A stretch of DNA of 64,000 nt from Lewinellaceae bacterium (GCA_020636255.1 JACJYE010000001.1:62001-126000); one strand, 5' to 3'. Shown: positions 25,347 to 33,760, counted from the first letter of the stretch. Notes: generated from the sequence alone by a model not told the origin. Program-made: numbers and translations.

Positions 25347-26237
25347 TTAGAGCCTCTCGTACACTTCCACCATCCCTTTCTCGTTGAGCAGATACAGCAG
25401 GCGGCCCTGCCAGGCCACCTGCTTCGCATGGCGCCCCCTTTCCGGCAAAGGCAAAGCTGCTGACTGCAGCCGATCCAGGCTGTAGGCCCGGTAATCGCCG
25501 GGGGTATACAGCAGCAGGGTCTCGCCCTGCACCTGGAATTGTTGATAACCGGGAAGTTCGAGCAAGCGGTAAAATTGGCCGAAATTATCGAAAAGGAAAA
25601 CGCCCTGGGTTGGGCCATATAAAAAAACGAAGTTCTCGCGGGCCAAAGCCTGGCTGGCGTAAGGCGGTTGGAGCATTTGCGCGCTGAGGTTCTCCGTTGT
25701 GGCCAGCACCGTGCCATCGGGTGCGATCTTACGAAGCTGAAAAGTAGCCTGGTCGTATACCCAGATGTTGTTGTCGGGCGCCAGGGCTACCGCCGATGCG
25801 TTGACGATACCGGCGGAGAAGAGCAGCAGCCAGCCCGTTTCGTTCATCGTGCGATCGAGGGTGGCAATACCTTGCAAATCGGGATAGAACAGCAGCAGGT
25901 TGAAGGGGTCGGTAGCATCGATGGAGGCCAGCTCGCCCCGGGTATTATTATTATAACGGAACAACTCCTTCCCATCCGGCCCAAATTTGGCCACTGCGTT
26001 CCTGCTCGTCACGAGGTAGGCCTGCTGAAGCTTATCAACGGTAAACCATTTCGCTTCCAGCGGCAGAATATGGAGAAGCCGGAAAGAATCGACGGGAGCG
26101 GGTTGAGCCTGGGTAACATGGCAGGAAGAGAGCAGCAGGCCAAGGCACAGGGAAAGGAGGGCCGCCAGATAAGCCCGTTCGGCTTCAGGCCTTCTGCTCT
26201 GCCGTTTCCCGTTTTCCGAATACGGTGCCGTTCTCAT
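25347..26237 (-). CDS. Propeller-like lipoprotein of unknown function
   Basis: 296 residues from ATG 26237. A charged N-terminus is followed by LAALLSLCLGLLLSSC, a lipobox (LSSC). The mature part consists of repeating beta units (WFTVDKLQQAYLVTSRNAVAKF, NNIWVYDQATFQLRKIAPDG, ENFVFLYGPTQGVFLFDNFG), typical of a six- or seven-bladed propeller. Its start overlaps the end of lpxH by about 50 bases, so the two are translated from one mRNA. ATG 26273 upstream is also possible but lengthens an already unusual n-region. Role unknown; an envelope role is suggested only by the anchor and the lpxH linkage. Confidence 0.7.
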   Translation of the reverse strand: MRTAPYSENGKRQSRRPEAERAYLAALLSLCLGLLLSSCHVTQAQPAPVDSFRLLHILPLEAKWFTVDKLQQAYLVTSRNAVAKFGPDGKELFRYNNNTRGELASIDATDPFNLLLFYPDLQGIATLDRTMNETGWLLLFSAGIVNASAVALAPDNNIWVYDQATFQLRKIAPDGTVLATTENLSAQMLQPPYASQALARENFVFLYGPTQGVFLFDNFGQFYRLLELPGYQQFQVQGETLLLYTPGDYRAYSLDRLQSAALPLPERGRHAKQVAWQGRLLYLLNEKGMVEVYERL

Positions 26238-26979
26238 TTTCGAAGAATTGGATTTCGAGCCTGGTGCCGTCAAATACGGCGTAGGAGTTGTAATGCAGCC
26301 AATCGCCCAGGTTTATATAACGGCTGACGCCGTTGTTTAGCGTATAGTCGATGGGCAGATGACGGTGGCCGAAGATAAAAAAGTCGAAGTGTTTCTGGCT
26401 CAGCTTCCTGTTGGCATAAGAAATGAGCCATTCGTTCTCCGCTCCCAGAAAGCGGCCTCCATCTGGCCGGGTGGCGCCCCGGCTTTTGCCCGACCAGAAG
26501 TTGGCCAGCCGGATGCCGAAGTTGGGGTGCAGGCGTTCGAAGAACCACTGGCAGGTAGGGTTGGCAAAAACCCTTTTGATGAATTTGTAGCCGTGGTCGC
26601 CCGGCCCCAGGCCATCGCCATGGCCGATCAGGAAGGACTTGCCCAGGATGTCCCGCTCGATAGGCCGCCGGTAGGTTGGAATGCCCATCTCTTCTTCGAA
26701 ATAGCGGAACATCCACATGTCGTGATTGCCGGTGAAGAAATAAATGGGGATACCGGTATCGCGCAGCTCTGCCAGCTTGCCCAGCAGCCGCAGATACCCT
26801 TTTGGCACGACCGTCCTGTACTCGAACCAGAAATCGAATACGTCGCCGGCCAGATATATTGCCGCCGCATCAGGCCTGATCTGCTCCAGCCATCGCACGA
26901 TCTGCTGCTCGCGCTCGCGGCTGCTCAGCCTGGCATCTACGCCAAGATGAAAGTCAGAAGCGAAATATACTTTCTTCAT
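26185..26979 (-). CDS. lpxH: UDP-2,3-diacylglucosamine diphosphatase
   Basis: 264 residues. A calcineurin-like metallophosphoesterase that cleaves UDP-2,3-diacylglucosamine to lipid X and UMP in lipid A synthesis, at the inner face of the cytoplasmic membrane. All metal motifs are present in order: SDFHLG (residues 8-13), GDVFDFWFEY, GNHDMW, IGHGDGLGPGD and GHRHLP, with the LpxH-specific YRR/ERDILG region between. The length is typical for Bacteroidota members. It is first in a two-gene minus-strand unit with the propeller lipoprotein. The start opens directly with the conserved KKVYFASDFHLG. Confidence 0.92.
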   Translation of the reverse strand: MKKVYFASDFHLGVDARLSSREREQQIVRWLEQIRPDAAAIYLAGDVFDFWFEYRTVVPKGYLRLLGKLAELRDTGIPIYFFTGNHDMWMFRYFEEEMGIPTYRRPIERDILGKSFLIGHGDGLGPGDHGYKFIKRVFANPTCQWFFERLHPNFGIRLANFWSGKSRGATRPDGGRFLGAENEWLISYANRKLSQKHFDFFIFGHRHLPIDYTLNNGVSRYINLGDWLHYNSYAVFDGTRLEIQFFENENGTVFGKRETAEQKA

Positions 26980-27003
26980 TCATTCGGTGGTGAAAGCGCA
27001 AAA

Positions 27004-27522
27004 TTAAGTTTTTTGCATAACAGCCCCGCAATTCGAGCAGGTGCGCAGCTCTTCCGAAGCCATAAATGTTTGTATGGCGGCCTTCAGCTGAGCAACGATA
27101 TCTTCCAACGGGAAAGATTCTTCGTGCAGTTTATGGTTGCAGTTTTCACAAAACCACATCAGCTTATCCATCTCTTCGGGCTTGCGATAACGCTCGATGA
27201 CCAGGCCAACGGTGTTGGCCGGGCGCTGTGGCGAATGAGGGATGCGCGGCGGCAGCAGGAACATCTCCCCCTCCCGGATGGCGATGTCCTCCGGCTGCCC
27301 GTCTTCATTAATGACCCGAAGGGTGATATCGCCTTCGAGTTGATAGAAGAGTTCTTCGCCTTCTTCCCAGTGATAGTCTTTTCGCCCGTTAGGGCCGCCA
27401 ACGACCATGACGATGTAGTCGTCATTGCCTTTATATACTTGCTGATTGCCTACCGGTGGCTTGAGCAGGCTTCGGTTTTCATCGACCCATTTCCGGAGAT
27501 TGAATGGTTTGGCTAGTGGCAT
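27004..27522 (-). CDS. nbaC: 3-hydroxyanthranilate 3,4-dioxygenase
   Basis: 172 residues from ATG 27522; a further ATG at 27558 would add 12 residues. This cupin enzyme opens the ring of 3-hydroxyanthranilate with O2 in tryptophan (kynurenine) degradation. Active-site iron ligands are visible in DYHWEEGEELFYQLEGD (His and Glu) and RIPHSPQRP (second His). A C-terminal rubredoxin-like iron site is formed by CENC and CSNC, as in bacterial enzymes. The start at 27522 gives the family-typical MPLAKPFNLRKWVDENR. It is divergent from an SDR gene, with a good promoter between. No other kynurenine gene is in the window. Confidence 0.93.
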   Translation of the reverse strand: MPLAKPFNLRKWVDENRSLLKPPVGNQQVYKGNDDYIVMVVGGPNGRKDYHWEEGEELFYQLEGDITLRVINEDGQPEDIAIREGEMFLLPPRIPHSPQRPANTVGLVIERYRKPEEMDKLMWFCENCNHKLHEESFPLEDIVAQLKAAIQTFMASEELRTCSNCGAVMQKT

Positions 27523-27626
27523 GGTATGGTGTTTTGTGATTTTTTCTATGTCGGACATTGGCCGTTGTATTCCTCTTCAGGTAAGCGGATACTGCCCCCC
27601 TTTGTTCATTTTATTATAAATTTAGC

Positions 27627-27659
27627 CAAATTTAGTGAAAACCCTCAAGCACCTCCAAA
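27627..27659 (-). promoter_or_regulatory. Promoter of the 3-hydroxyanthranilate dioxygenase gene
   Basis: On the minus strand TTTG (27659-27656), a 21-base spacer, then TAAATTTG (27634-27627) match the Bacteroidota -33/-7 consensus. The transcript would start near 27621. The -33 element abuts the ATG of the divergent SDR gene. Confidence 0.65.
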
Positions 27660-27660
27660 T

Positions 27661-28446
27661 ATGGACCTTAACCTCAAAGGGAAGAATGCATTGGTATGCG
27701 GCAGCAGCAAAGGCATCGGCAAAGCAGCTGCATTGGAGATCGCCCGCCTGGGCGCTAGCGTAACGCTGGTATCCCGCTCGCCCGGGATCATGGCCGGCAT
27801 CGTAGAAGAGATGGACAAAACACAGGGGCAGAGCCACGATTTTATCGTCGCCGATTTTTCCGATCTCGCAGGACTGGAGGCCAAGGTACAGGCCCTGGTT
27901 TCTACCCGCCTGGTCCACATACTGGTGAACAATACGGGCGGCCCTCCAGCCGGCCCTGTTTTTGAGGCAAACGCCGATGCGTTTCGCGATGCCTATGAGA
28001 AGCACCTCATCGGCAACCACTTACTGGTTCAGGCCGTAGTGCCCGGCATGAAAAAGGAAAACTACGGGCGGGTCATCAACGTCATTTCCACTTCCGTAAA
28101 AGCCCCTCTGCCCAACCTCGGCGTTTCCAATACCGTGCGGGCAGCCGTGGCCAACTGGGGCAAAACCCTGGCCAACGAGCTGGGCCGTTTCGGCATCACC
28201 GTCAACAGCGTCCTGCCCGGCGCTACTTTGACGGATCGCCTGACGCAGATCATCGATGAGAAAGCGGCAAAAGAAGGCCGCAGCAGCGAGGAAGTAGCTG
28301 CGGAAATGCAGGCCGAGATCCCTATGGGCCGCTTCGGCACCCCACAGGAGTTGGGGGCCGCCATCGCCTTCCTGGCCTCGCCGGCCGCAGGTTATATCAA
28401 CGGCATAGCGCTGGCCGTTGACGGGGGGCGGTTGAGGAACCTGTAA
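27661..28446 (+). CDS. SDR-family oxidoreductase (FabG-like) lacking the Tyr-Lys catalytic pair
   Basis: 261 residues. The Rossmann cofactor motif (CGSSKGIGKAAALEIARLGA) and LVNNTGGPPAG are typical of short-chain dehydrogenases. After the conserved ISTSVKAPLPN serine region, the expected Tyr-x3-Lys reads GVSNTVRAAVANWGKTLANE, so Ser/Asn and Arg stand where Tyr and Lys should be. The C-terminal PMGRFGTPQELGAAIAFLAS and YINGIALAVDGG are normal. A subgroup of BKR-like SDRs has this change; its reaction is uncertain. ATG 27661 starts the conserved MDLNLKGKNALV. Divergence from the kynurenine-pathway gene hints at, but does not prove, a shared pathway. Confidence 0.85.
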   Translation: MDLNLKGKNALVCGSSKGIGKAAALEIARLGASVTLVSRSPGIMAGIVEEMDKTQGQSHDFIVADFSDLAGLEAKVQALVSTRLVHILVNNTGGPPAGPVFEANADAFRDAYEKHLIGNHLLVQAVVPGMKKENYGRVINVISTSVKAPLPNLGVSNTVRAAVANWGKTLANELGRFGITVNSVLPGATLTDRLTQIIDEKAAKEGRSSEEVAAEMQAEIPMGRFGTPQELGAAIAFLASPAAGYINGIALAVDGGRLRNL

Positions 28447-28459
28447 AACGGGCCGGCGC

Positions 28460-29116
28460 TCACTTGCTCCCTGCCAGCAACTGCAGGCCCACCCGGTCCA
28501 GCATCACCACATCGTCCGTTTCACCCAGGATCTCGTCGACCAGGCCATAGGCGCGGGCCTGCAAGGCATTGAGGAAGCGGTCGCGCAGGAAATCCGTTTC
28601 GATCTGCTGCCAGTCGTGGCCACTGTTCCTTCCGACGATGTAAAATAACTGCTTTTCCAGGCGCTCCTGTTCGTGATAGGCAATGCGCACATCTTCGGTA
28701 TAGCCCTGAGCGCCGCCACCGGCGGGGTGCATGTGGATGGTAGCGTGGGGCAGGGCATAGCGATGCCCCTTGGCCCCGGAAGACAACAGCACGGTGCCCA
28801 TGCTGGCCGTTACGCCTACGGCAGTGGTGTGCACCGGCGCCTTGATCATCTGCATAGCATCGTAAATGGCCAGCCCGGCATAGATATTGCCGCCCGGGCA
28901 GTTGATGTACAAATTGATGGGCAGCTTCCTGTCCTGGCTGTCGAGATAGAGCAGTTGGGCCACGATGAGATTGGCCACCTGGTCGTTGATGGCCGTGCCC
29001 AGGAAAACGATGCGCTCCTTGAGCAGCAGGCTGTAAATGTCGTAAGCGCGCTCCGCCCTGTCGCTCCCGTCGATGACCATAGGCACAAGGGAAGCCTGGC
29101 TATGATACGTACGCAT
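28460..29116 (-). CDS. clpP: ATP-dependent Clp protease proteolytic subunit (ClpP paralogue)
   Basis: 218 residues. Serine peptidase that forms a 14-subunit chamber fed by ClpX/ClpA. Catalytic Ser lies in VTASMGTVLLSSGAKGHRYALP, His in IHMHPAGGGAQG (second His aligned to the usual IHQP), and Asp in DFLRDRFLNALQA. INLYINCPGGNIYAGLAIYD is the oxyanion-side strand. The Thr-Ala-Ser-Met context and HMHP differ from housekeeping ClpP (MASM, HQP). Together with the absence of clpX or tig beside it, this suggests a second, specialised ClpP. It converges on the SDR gene 13 bases away. Confidence 0.9.
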   Translation of the reverse strand: MRTYHSQASLVPMVIDGSDRAERAYDIYSLLLKERIVFLGTAINDQVANLIVAQLLYLDSQDRKLPINLYINCPGGNIYAGLAIYDAMQMIKAPVHTTAVGVTASMGTVLLSSGAKGHRYALPHATIHMHPAGGGAQGYTEDVRIAYHEQERLEKQLFYIVGRNSGHDWQQIETDFLRDRFLNALQARAYGLVDEILGETDDVVMLDRVGLQLLAGSK

Positions 29117-29183
29117 AGCTTGTATTTTTTAGGTTGATAAATGGATTACTGTGCGGGCCTGTAGTACCGCCGGAAGGTGTCAA

Positions 29184-29450
29184 TCAGCGAAACACACGGC
29201 GAAGCTGCCGGGCCAGGCTTCCCTCCGGCTGATCCGTGATCAGGCGCCGGTGCACTGCCGCTATTTCCCTGCGCAATTTGCGCCGGCCGTACCAGTGGAT
29301 GGCCTGATAGGCAGCCTCCTCTTCCGGGGAAGAGGCTGAGGGCGCAGATAGGCCCCTGCTTTCTTGCCCCTGGTTCCGCGTTGGCCTGGAGATCAAAAGA
29401 GTGCGAAGCGGCAGCCCGATGTTCCGAAGTTTATTCCACCACTTCTTCAT
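29184..29450 (-). CDS. Basic 88-residue protein overlapping the sigma factor gene
   Basis: The ATG at 29450 lies 20 bases inside the end of the sigma factor gene, so translation is probably coupled. The product is very basic at both ends (MKKWWNKLRNIGLPLRTLLI, and RRKLRREIAAVHRRL) with a Ser/Pro/Glu-rich middle (SAPSASSPEEEAAYQA). It has no membrane helix and no zinc-finger anti-sigma motif. Genes in this position often modulate the sigma factor, but there is no sequence evidence of that here. No family recognised. Confidence 0.5.
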   Translation of the reverse strand: MKKWWNKLRNIGLPLRTLLISRPTRNQGQESRGLSAPSASSPEEEAAYQAIHWYGRRKLRREIAAVHRRLITDQPEGSLARQLRRVFR

Positions 29451-29994
29451 AGCGAAATGCTTTTTCTTTTACCTGTTCGCGGATCTTCTCCAAACACTTG
29501 TACTTCTGCACGGTGGCCGAGCGGGTACTGGAAAAACCGAATTCTTCGGCGATCTCCTGCAACGGCAGCTGTTGATAGTAGAAAGCCTGCAGGATATCCA
29601 TGCACCGGCGCCCTGCGGCGGCCAGGAAACGGAAAAGGCGCAGCCGGGGCCGTTCCGGCTCCTGATAAAAGCCATCGGGGATGTCGATCTGCTGTTCCAG
29701 TTCGCTGAAGGAGAGCAGGTGGGCGTCGCGCCCCCGCTGCCGTACCCACAGGTGCTTGACAATACCCAGCACGTAAGCCGAAGCAGAGCTTTGGATGTCG
29801 AGGCGCCCTTCTACCGCTTTTTCATAAAGAATGACAAGAGCATCCTGGAAGATGTCTTTGGCGTCCTCATAATCCCCTCCCAATGCTTTGACGAGCTGGG
29901 CGGCCCGGGGGAAGCAGGCTTCGTAGAGCTGCTCGAAGGCAACTTCCCGTTCGGTGCGGAGCCGATGGCCTATATCTGTCGTGGTCATATCCAT
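29431..29994 (-). CDS. RNA polymerase sigma-70 family (ECF) factor
   Basis: 187 residues. Region 2 at about 18-85 (AFEQLYEACFPRAAQLVKAL, DAKDIFQDALVILYEKA) and region 4 at about 128-182 (AAAGRRCMDILQAFYYQQLP, QEIAEEFGFSSTRSATVQKY) with a short linker identify an ECF sigma factor, close to the Bacteroidota RpoE-like type. It would direct RNA polymerase to a small regulon. No membrane anti-sigma gene lies next to it; the basic 88-residue protein follows instead. ATG 29994 is preceded closely by a second in-frame Met at residue 3. Confidence 0.85.
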   Translation of the reverse strand: MDMTTTDIGHRLRTEREVAFEQLYEACFPRAAQLVKALGGDYEDAKDIFQDALVILYEKAVEGRLDIQSSASAYVLGIVKHLWVRQRGRDAHLLSFSELEQQIDIPDGFYQEPERPRLRLFRFLAAAGRRCMDILQAFYYQQLPLQEIAEEFGFSSTRSATVQKYKCLEKIREQVKEKAFRYEEVVE

Positions 29995-30090
29995 GGCTTG
30001 GTGATTGCGGGGGCATTTTTAGGCCCCTTTTGTTTATATAGTGCAGGGGAAGAAGGAAGTATCACCGCGGAAGGGAATATTTCTTAAGTT

Positions 30091-30297
30091 TTATGATAAA
30101 AACAAATCATCCATAGTTATCACCTGATCAATATAATTGGTTTTATGGCTATTCTCCACAACCCCCATGGGTGCGATCAAGGTAATGAACAAATGCTTTT
30201 TCGTTTGGCTATGGTACTGAAAAACCTGTTTCTTGCTAAGTAGGTTACCTACGTCCTTTTTGGAAACTTTTATTCCGCTTAATCTATACAAAAACAA
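30091..30297 (-). pseudogene. C-terminal remnant of an archaeal-type AAA ATPase (DUF234-like tail)
   Basis: About 68 residues ending KTNYIDQVITMDDLFL with FQYHSQTKKHLFITLIAPMG upstream. This matches the end of the ATP-binding proteins with a nuclease-like DUF234 tail, common in Bacteroidota, whose full length is about 450 residues. The Walker and helix-turn-helix parts are absent, because only 47 bases separate it from uvrC. Its base composition is clearly more AT-rich than its neighbours, consistent with an acquired, decayed gene. Confidence 0.55.
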
Positions 30298-30344
30298 CTA
30301 CATTGAGCGGAATAAACCCATAATAGTAACAAAGATAGCCTGGC

Positions 30345-32162
30345 CTACTCCTCTTCTTCCTCTCCCTGTTTAAAATAATCTTTCACCTTCTTCGCCACCC
30401 CCATACTGCTCACCTCAGCGATCTCCGAAGCCAGCGCGTTGCGCAGGCGCTTGACAGAGCCGAAATGGCTGAGCAGCTTCTGCGCCGTTTTCTCGCCGAT
30501 GCCGGGGATGTTGGTCAACTCGGTGGCCGTAAAGTTCTGTGAGCGCTTGGTGCGGTGGAAGGTGATGGCAAAGCGGTGTGCCTCGTTGCGCGCCTGCTGG
30601 ATGAGCTTGAGCGATTCGGATTTCTTGTCGATGTAAAGCGGAATGGAGTCGCCGGGGAAAAATATCTCCTCCAGCCGTTTGGCAATGCCTATGACGGTGG
30701 CCTTATCCAGGATACCCAACCGCTCCAGGCTGGCCACGGCGGCGCTGAGCTGTCCCTTGCCCCCGTCGATGATGATGAGTTGGGGCAGGCTTTCGCCCTC
30801 GTCGAGCAGGCGGCGGTAACGGCGGTGGACGACTTCTTCCATCGAAGCGAAATCGTTGGGGCCTTCCACGGTCTTGATGTTGAAATGGCGGTAGTCCTTT
30901 TTGCTCGGCTTGGCGTTTTTGAACACCACGCAGGAGGCCACGGGATGCGAACCCTGGATATTGGAGTTGTCGAAACACTCGAGGTGCAGCGGCAGCTCGT
31001 TCATCTGCAGGTCCTTTTGCAGGGTGCGCAGGATGCGCTCTGCGGAGGTCTGCTTACGCGTCTGAGTAGCGCGTTGTTTCTGCTTTTGTAACAGGTAGTA
31101 CTTTACGTTCTTTTCCGATAACTCCAGCAGCTTCCGCTTATCGCCGATCTTAGGCGCCACGGCCTGCAGGCCTTCTTCCAGCTGGACAGGATAGGGTAGG
31201 ATAATCTCCGTGGCGATGCTGTTGAACCGCTCCCGGATAATGGGAATGGCGTATTCCAGCAGGCCCTGCTCATCGTCGTCATCCAGGTTTTTGACCAGCT
31301 CCTGGGTATGCGTGTGGATGATGGCGCCGTTCACTACCTTGATGTAATTAATGTAGGCTTCCTTTTCTTCTGAAGCGATGGAAAACACGTCAACGTCGCG
31401 GATGGTGGTGCTGACTACCGTCGACTTGGCCTGGTAGTCCTCGAAAACGCTGAGCTTTTCCTTGATGGCGTGGGCCTTTTCAAATTCCAGATTTTCGGCA
31501 TGCCTGTCCATCACTCCCCTGAAGTGGGCCTTTACCGCGCTGAAATTGCCCTTCAGGATGTTCCTGACCTGGCTGATCTTGTCGTTATAATCATCCTCGC
31601 TTTCGAGCCCTTCACAGGGGCCCAGGCAGTTTTTGATGTGGTACTCCAGGCAAACCTTGTACTTGCCGCCCGCGATATACTCTTCGCTGAGGTTGAAATT
31701 GCAGGTGCGCAACGGGAAAAGCCGCCTGATGAGCTCCAGGATGATCTTGATGCGCGATTTGGAGGTATAGGGCCCAAAATACGTAGAGCCGTCCCGGATC
31801 ACCCGGCGGGTGATGAAGACCCGCGGAAAACGCTCGTTCTTGATGCAGATATAGGAATAGCTCTTATCATCGCGTAGCATTACATTGTAACGCGGCTGGT
31901 ATTTCTTGATCAGTGTATTTTCCAGCAACAGGGCATCGGCCTCTGTCTCGACGATGGTAAACTCCAGGTGATGCGCATTTTTGACGAGCACGCGGGTCTT
32001 GTGCGCGCGGTCGCGGCGGTCGCCGAAATAAGAGGAAACGCGGCTGCGCAGGTCTTTGGCCTTGCCCACGTACAGGATCGTACCGCTCTTGTCCAGAAAA
32101 CGGTAAACACCGGGCTGATGAGGGACGGTATCGGAAATCGCTCTAAAATCGTCTGTGGTCAT
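30345..32162 (-). CDS. uvrC: Excinuclease ABC subunit C
   Basis: 605 residues, full length. Makes both incisions flanking a DNA lesion bound by UvrAB in nucleotide excision repair. The N-terminal GIY-YIG nuclease is seen in PGVYRFLDKSGTILYVGKAK. The cysteine-containing CLEYHIKNCLGPCEG, a UVR motif region (AENLEFEKAHAIKEKLSVFE), the RNase H-like C-terminal nuclease (LECFDNSNIQGSHPVASCVV, IDGGKGQLSAA) and terminal helix-hairpin-helix motifs (LTNIPGIGEKTAQKLLSHFG) follow in order. The extreme end (KQGEEEEE) is acidic. The start is the first ATG and gives a standard N-terminus. Confidence 0.97.
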   Translation of the reverse strand: MTTDDFRAISDTVPHQPGVYRFLDKSGTILYVGKAKDLRSRVSSYFGDRRDRAHKTRVLVKNAHHLEFTIVETEADALLLENTLIKKYQPRYNVMLRDDKSYSYICIKNERFPRVFITRRVIRDGSTYFGPYTSKSRIKIILELIRRLFPLRTCNFNLSEEYIAGGKYKVCLEYHIKNCLGPCEGLESEDDYNDKISQVRNILKGNFSAVKAHFRGVMDRHAENLEFEKAHAIKEKLSVFEDYQAKSTVVSTTIRDVDVFSIASEEKEAYINYIKVVNGAIIHTHTQELVKNLDDDDEQGLLEYAIPIIRERFNSIATEIILPYPVQLEEGLQAVAPKIGDKRKLLELSEKNVKYYLLQKQKQRATQTRKQTSAERILRTLQKDLQMNELPLHLECFDNSNIQGSHPVASCVVFKNAKPSKKDYRHFNIKTVEGPNDFASMEEVVHRRYRRLLDEGESLPQLIIIDGGKGQLSAAVASLERLGILDKATVIGIAKRLEEIFFPGDSIPLYIDKKSESLKLIQQARNEAHRFAITFHRTKRSQNFTATELTNIPGIGEKTAQKLLSHFGSVKRLRNALASEIAEVSSMGVAKKVKDYFKQGEEEEE

Positions 32163-32205
32163 TGTAGGAAAAACTCGGGTGTTTTGTAACTTTTGGCTAC
32201 TGTAA

Positions 32206-32213
32206 CAAATATA
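32206..32213 (-). promoter_or_regulatory. Candidate -7 element of the uvrC promoter
   Basis: The minus strand reads TATATTTG, matching TAnnTTTG, 44 bases upstream of the uvrC ATG. A TTG-like -33 element lies only 15 bases further, shorter than usual. Confidence 0.4.
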
Positions 32214-32256
32214 ATGGCTTTACCTTACCAACAGTTTTGAAACCCAAAAGAAAATC

Positions 32257-33687
32257 ATGGCCACCCGAAACCTGTTCCTGCTCTTGTTTGCCATTACATC
32301 ACTTCTCAGTAGCTGTTCCAAAAAGATCTATCCCGACCGCAGCCAGTTCCTCAAGGACGGAGACCCCGTGCCCACGGTCCGCCTGGACTACTACAAAAGC
32401 GTCCAGCAGCGGCCCGGGCAAGACTCCAGCCTGGCTGTGGCACTGGCGATTTCCGGCGGCGGCTCACGAGCGGCCAATTTCGGGATGGGCATCATGCTGG
32501 GGCTGGAGGCGCTCCAGCTCGGCCAAGGACAGAATATGCTGAACCAGGTCGATTATATCTCCACTGTTTCCGGCGGCGGCTTCGCCGGTGGCGCCTATGT
32601 GGCTGCGCTGTACGAACACCAGTACTTCCAACGACAGGAGCCCTTCCTCCTGAAGGACTACCTGAAGCGGCAGATACGCGACGACCTCTCCCTCTCCTAC
32701 ACCGGCGTCTTGCTGAGCGCCAATATTAACCCCCGTCTTTGGTTCTCCTATGTCGACGACGGCGACGCCCTTGAGCGGGCTATCGACGAGCACGTGCTCG
32801 GCTTCGGGCGTCGCCGTAAGCGCGAGGGCTCCCGTACCCGTAGCCTCATGCTCAGAGACCTTTTCGTACCCGCCGGCAGTACAGGGCCGGTGCGCTTTCC
32901 CATGCATATCACCAACAGCTCGACGGTGAACACCATGACGATCTTCCCTTTTACACCCGATATTCTGGAACGCTATCAGATCAACGGTTATACCCACCGG
33001 CTGCGCACCATAAAAAGAGATAGCCTCGACCCCTTTACCGTGCCTCTGGCGGTAGGCATCAAGGCCAGCGGCAGCTTCCCCGTTTTGATCTCCAATACCA
33101 CGTTACGGAGTACCTACGACTCTGAAAGGCCTTTCCTGCATCTCATCGACGGCGCTATGACGGAAAACATCGGCTACTATACCGCCCTGGAGATCCTCAA
33201 ACAGGAGCGTAGCCGGCGCCACAAAGTATTGCTGGTGGTAGACGCCGATGCCGCAGGCAACCGCTTTACCTTCTCCAAACGAGAGGCGGCCCTGTTCTCC
33301 CTGAGCGTGCTCGGCCGCCTGCCGTCAAGCGGGCTCGACGCCCGCCGCGCTACCCTGGTGAACGATATTCGCGCCGTCTGCCGGCAGTATGGCATCACCC
33401 CCATCTTCTTCAGCTTCAATATCCTGCTTCACGATAATAATGCCCCCATTCCGGAGTCCATCGAACCGAAAACCGAACAAAAGCGCCTTATCGCTATGTT
33501 GAACAAACAGGACACACTGAGTGACAGCGACAGGCAGGTGCTCTACGAACTGCTCACCCACATCGGCACCAAATACACCATCACCGACGACGAACAGGAA
33601 CTCCTGCTACTCAGCGGACAACTGATCGTAAGAATGCAGGAGGAGGAACTGCGCAGAGCGATGATCATGGAAGGAACGGGGAAATGA
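32257..33687 (+). CDS. Patatin-like phospholipase lipoprotein
   Basis: 476 residues. The lipobox LLSSC (Cys20) follows a short hydrophobic signal. The patatin fold is visible as ALAISGGGSRAANFGMGIML (oxyanion loop), then VDYISTVSGGGFAGGAYVAA, where the nucleophile Ser sits in TVSGG rather than the classical GxSxG, and HLIDGAMTENIGYYT with the catalytic Asp (DGA instead of DGG). It is probably a membrane-anchored acyl hydrolase acting on lipids. The C-terminal 130 residues are charged and helical. It overlaps by 4 bases an open frame leading into the MarR gene, but MarR has its own promoter. Confidence 0.82.
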   Translation: MATRNLFLLLFAITSLLSSCSKKIYPDRSQFLKDGDPVPTVRLDYYKSVQQRPGQDSSLAVALAISGGGSRAANFGMGIMLGLEALQLGQGQNMLNQVDYISTVSGGGFAGGAYVAALYEHQYFQRQEPFLLKDYLKRQIRDDLSLSYTGVLLSANINPRLWFSYVDDGDALERAIDEHVLGFGRRRKREGSRTRSLMLRDLFVPAGSTGPVRFPMHITNSSTVNTMTIFPFTPDILERYQINGYTHRLRTIKRDSLDPFTVPLAVGIKASGSFPVLISNTTLRSTYDSERPFLHLIDGAMTENIGYYTALEILKQERSRRHKVLLVVDADAAGNRFTFSKREAALFSLSVLGRLPSSGLDARRATLVNDIRAVCRQYGITPIFFSFNILLHDNNAPIPESIEPKTEQKRLIAMLNKQDTLSDSDRQVLYELLTHIGTKYTITDDEQELLLLSGQLIVRMQEEELRRAMIMEGTGK

Positions 33688-33729
33688 TACGGTGGATAGC
33701 CTGGGCCGCATTCGACATGCCAAAAGGCC

Positions 33730-33760
33730 TTGCAAATAATTGCTATACTAATTATTTTTG
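33730..33760 (+). promoter_or_regulatory. Promoter of the marR gene
   Basis: TTGC (33730-33733), a 19-base spacer, then TATTTTTG (33753-33760) fit the Bacteroidota consensus closely. Transcription would begin near 33766, about 15 bases before the GTG start. Confidence 0.7.

Noticed and set aside
25209..25463. Repeat peptide frame LLQAEAWSYG x4
   Set aside because: Produced by the 30-bp hairpin array, whose length is a multiple of three; no start signal and it overlaps the convergent lipoprotein gene.
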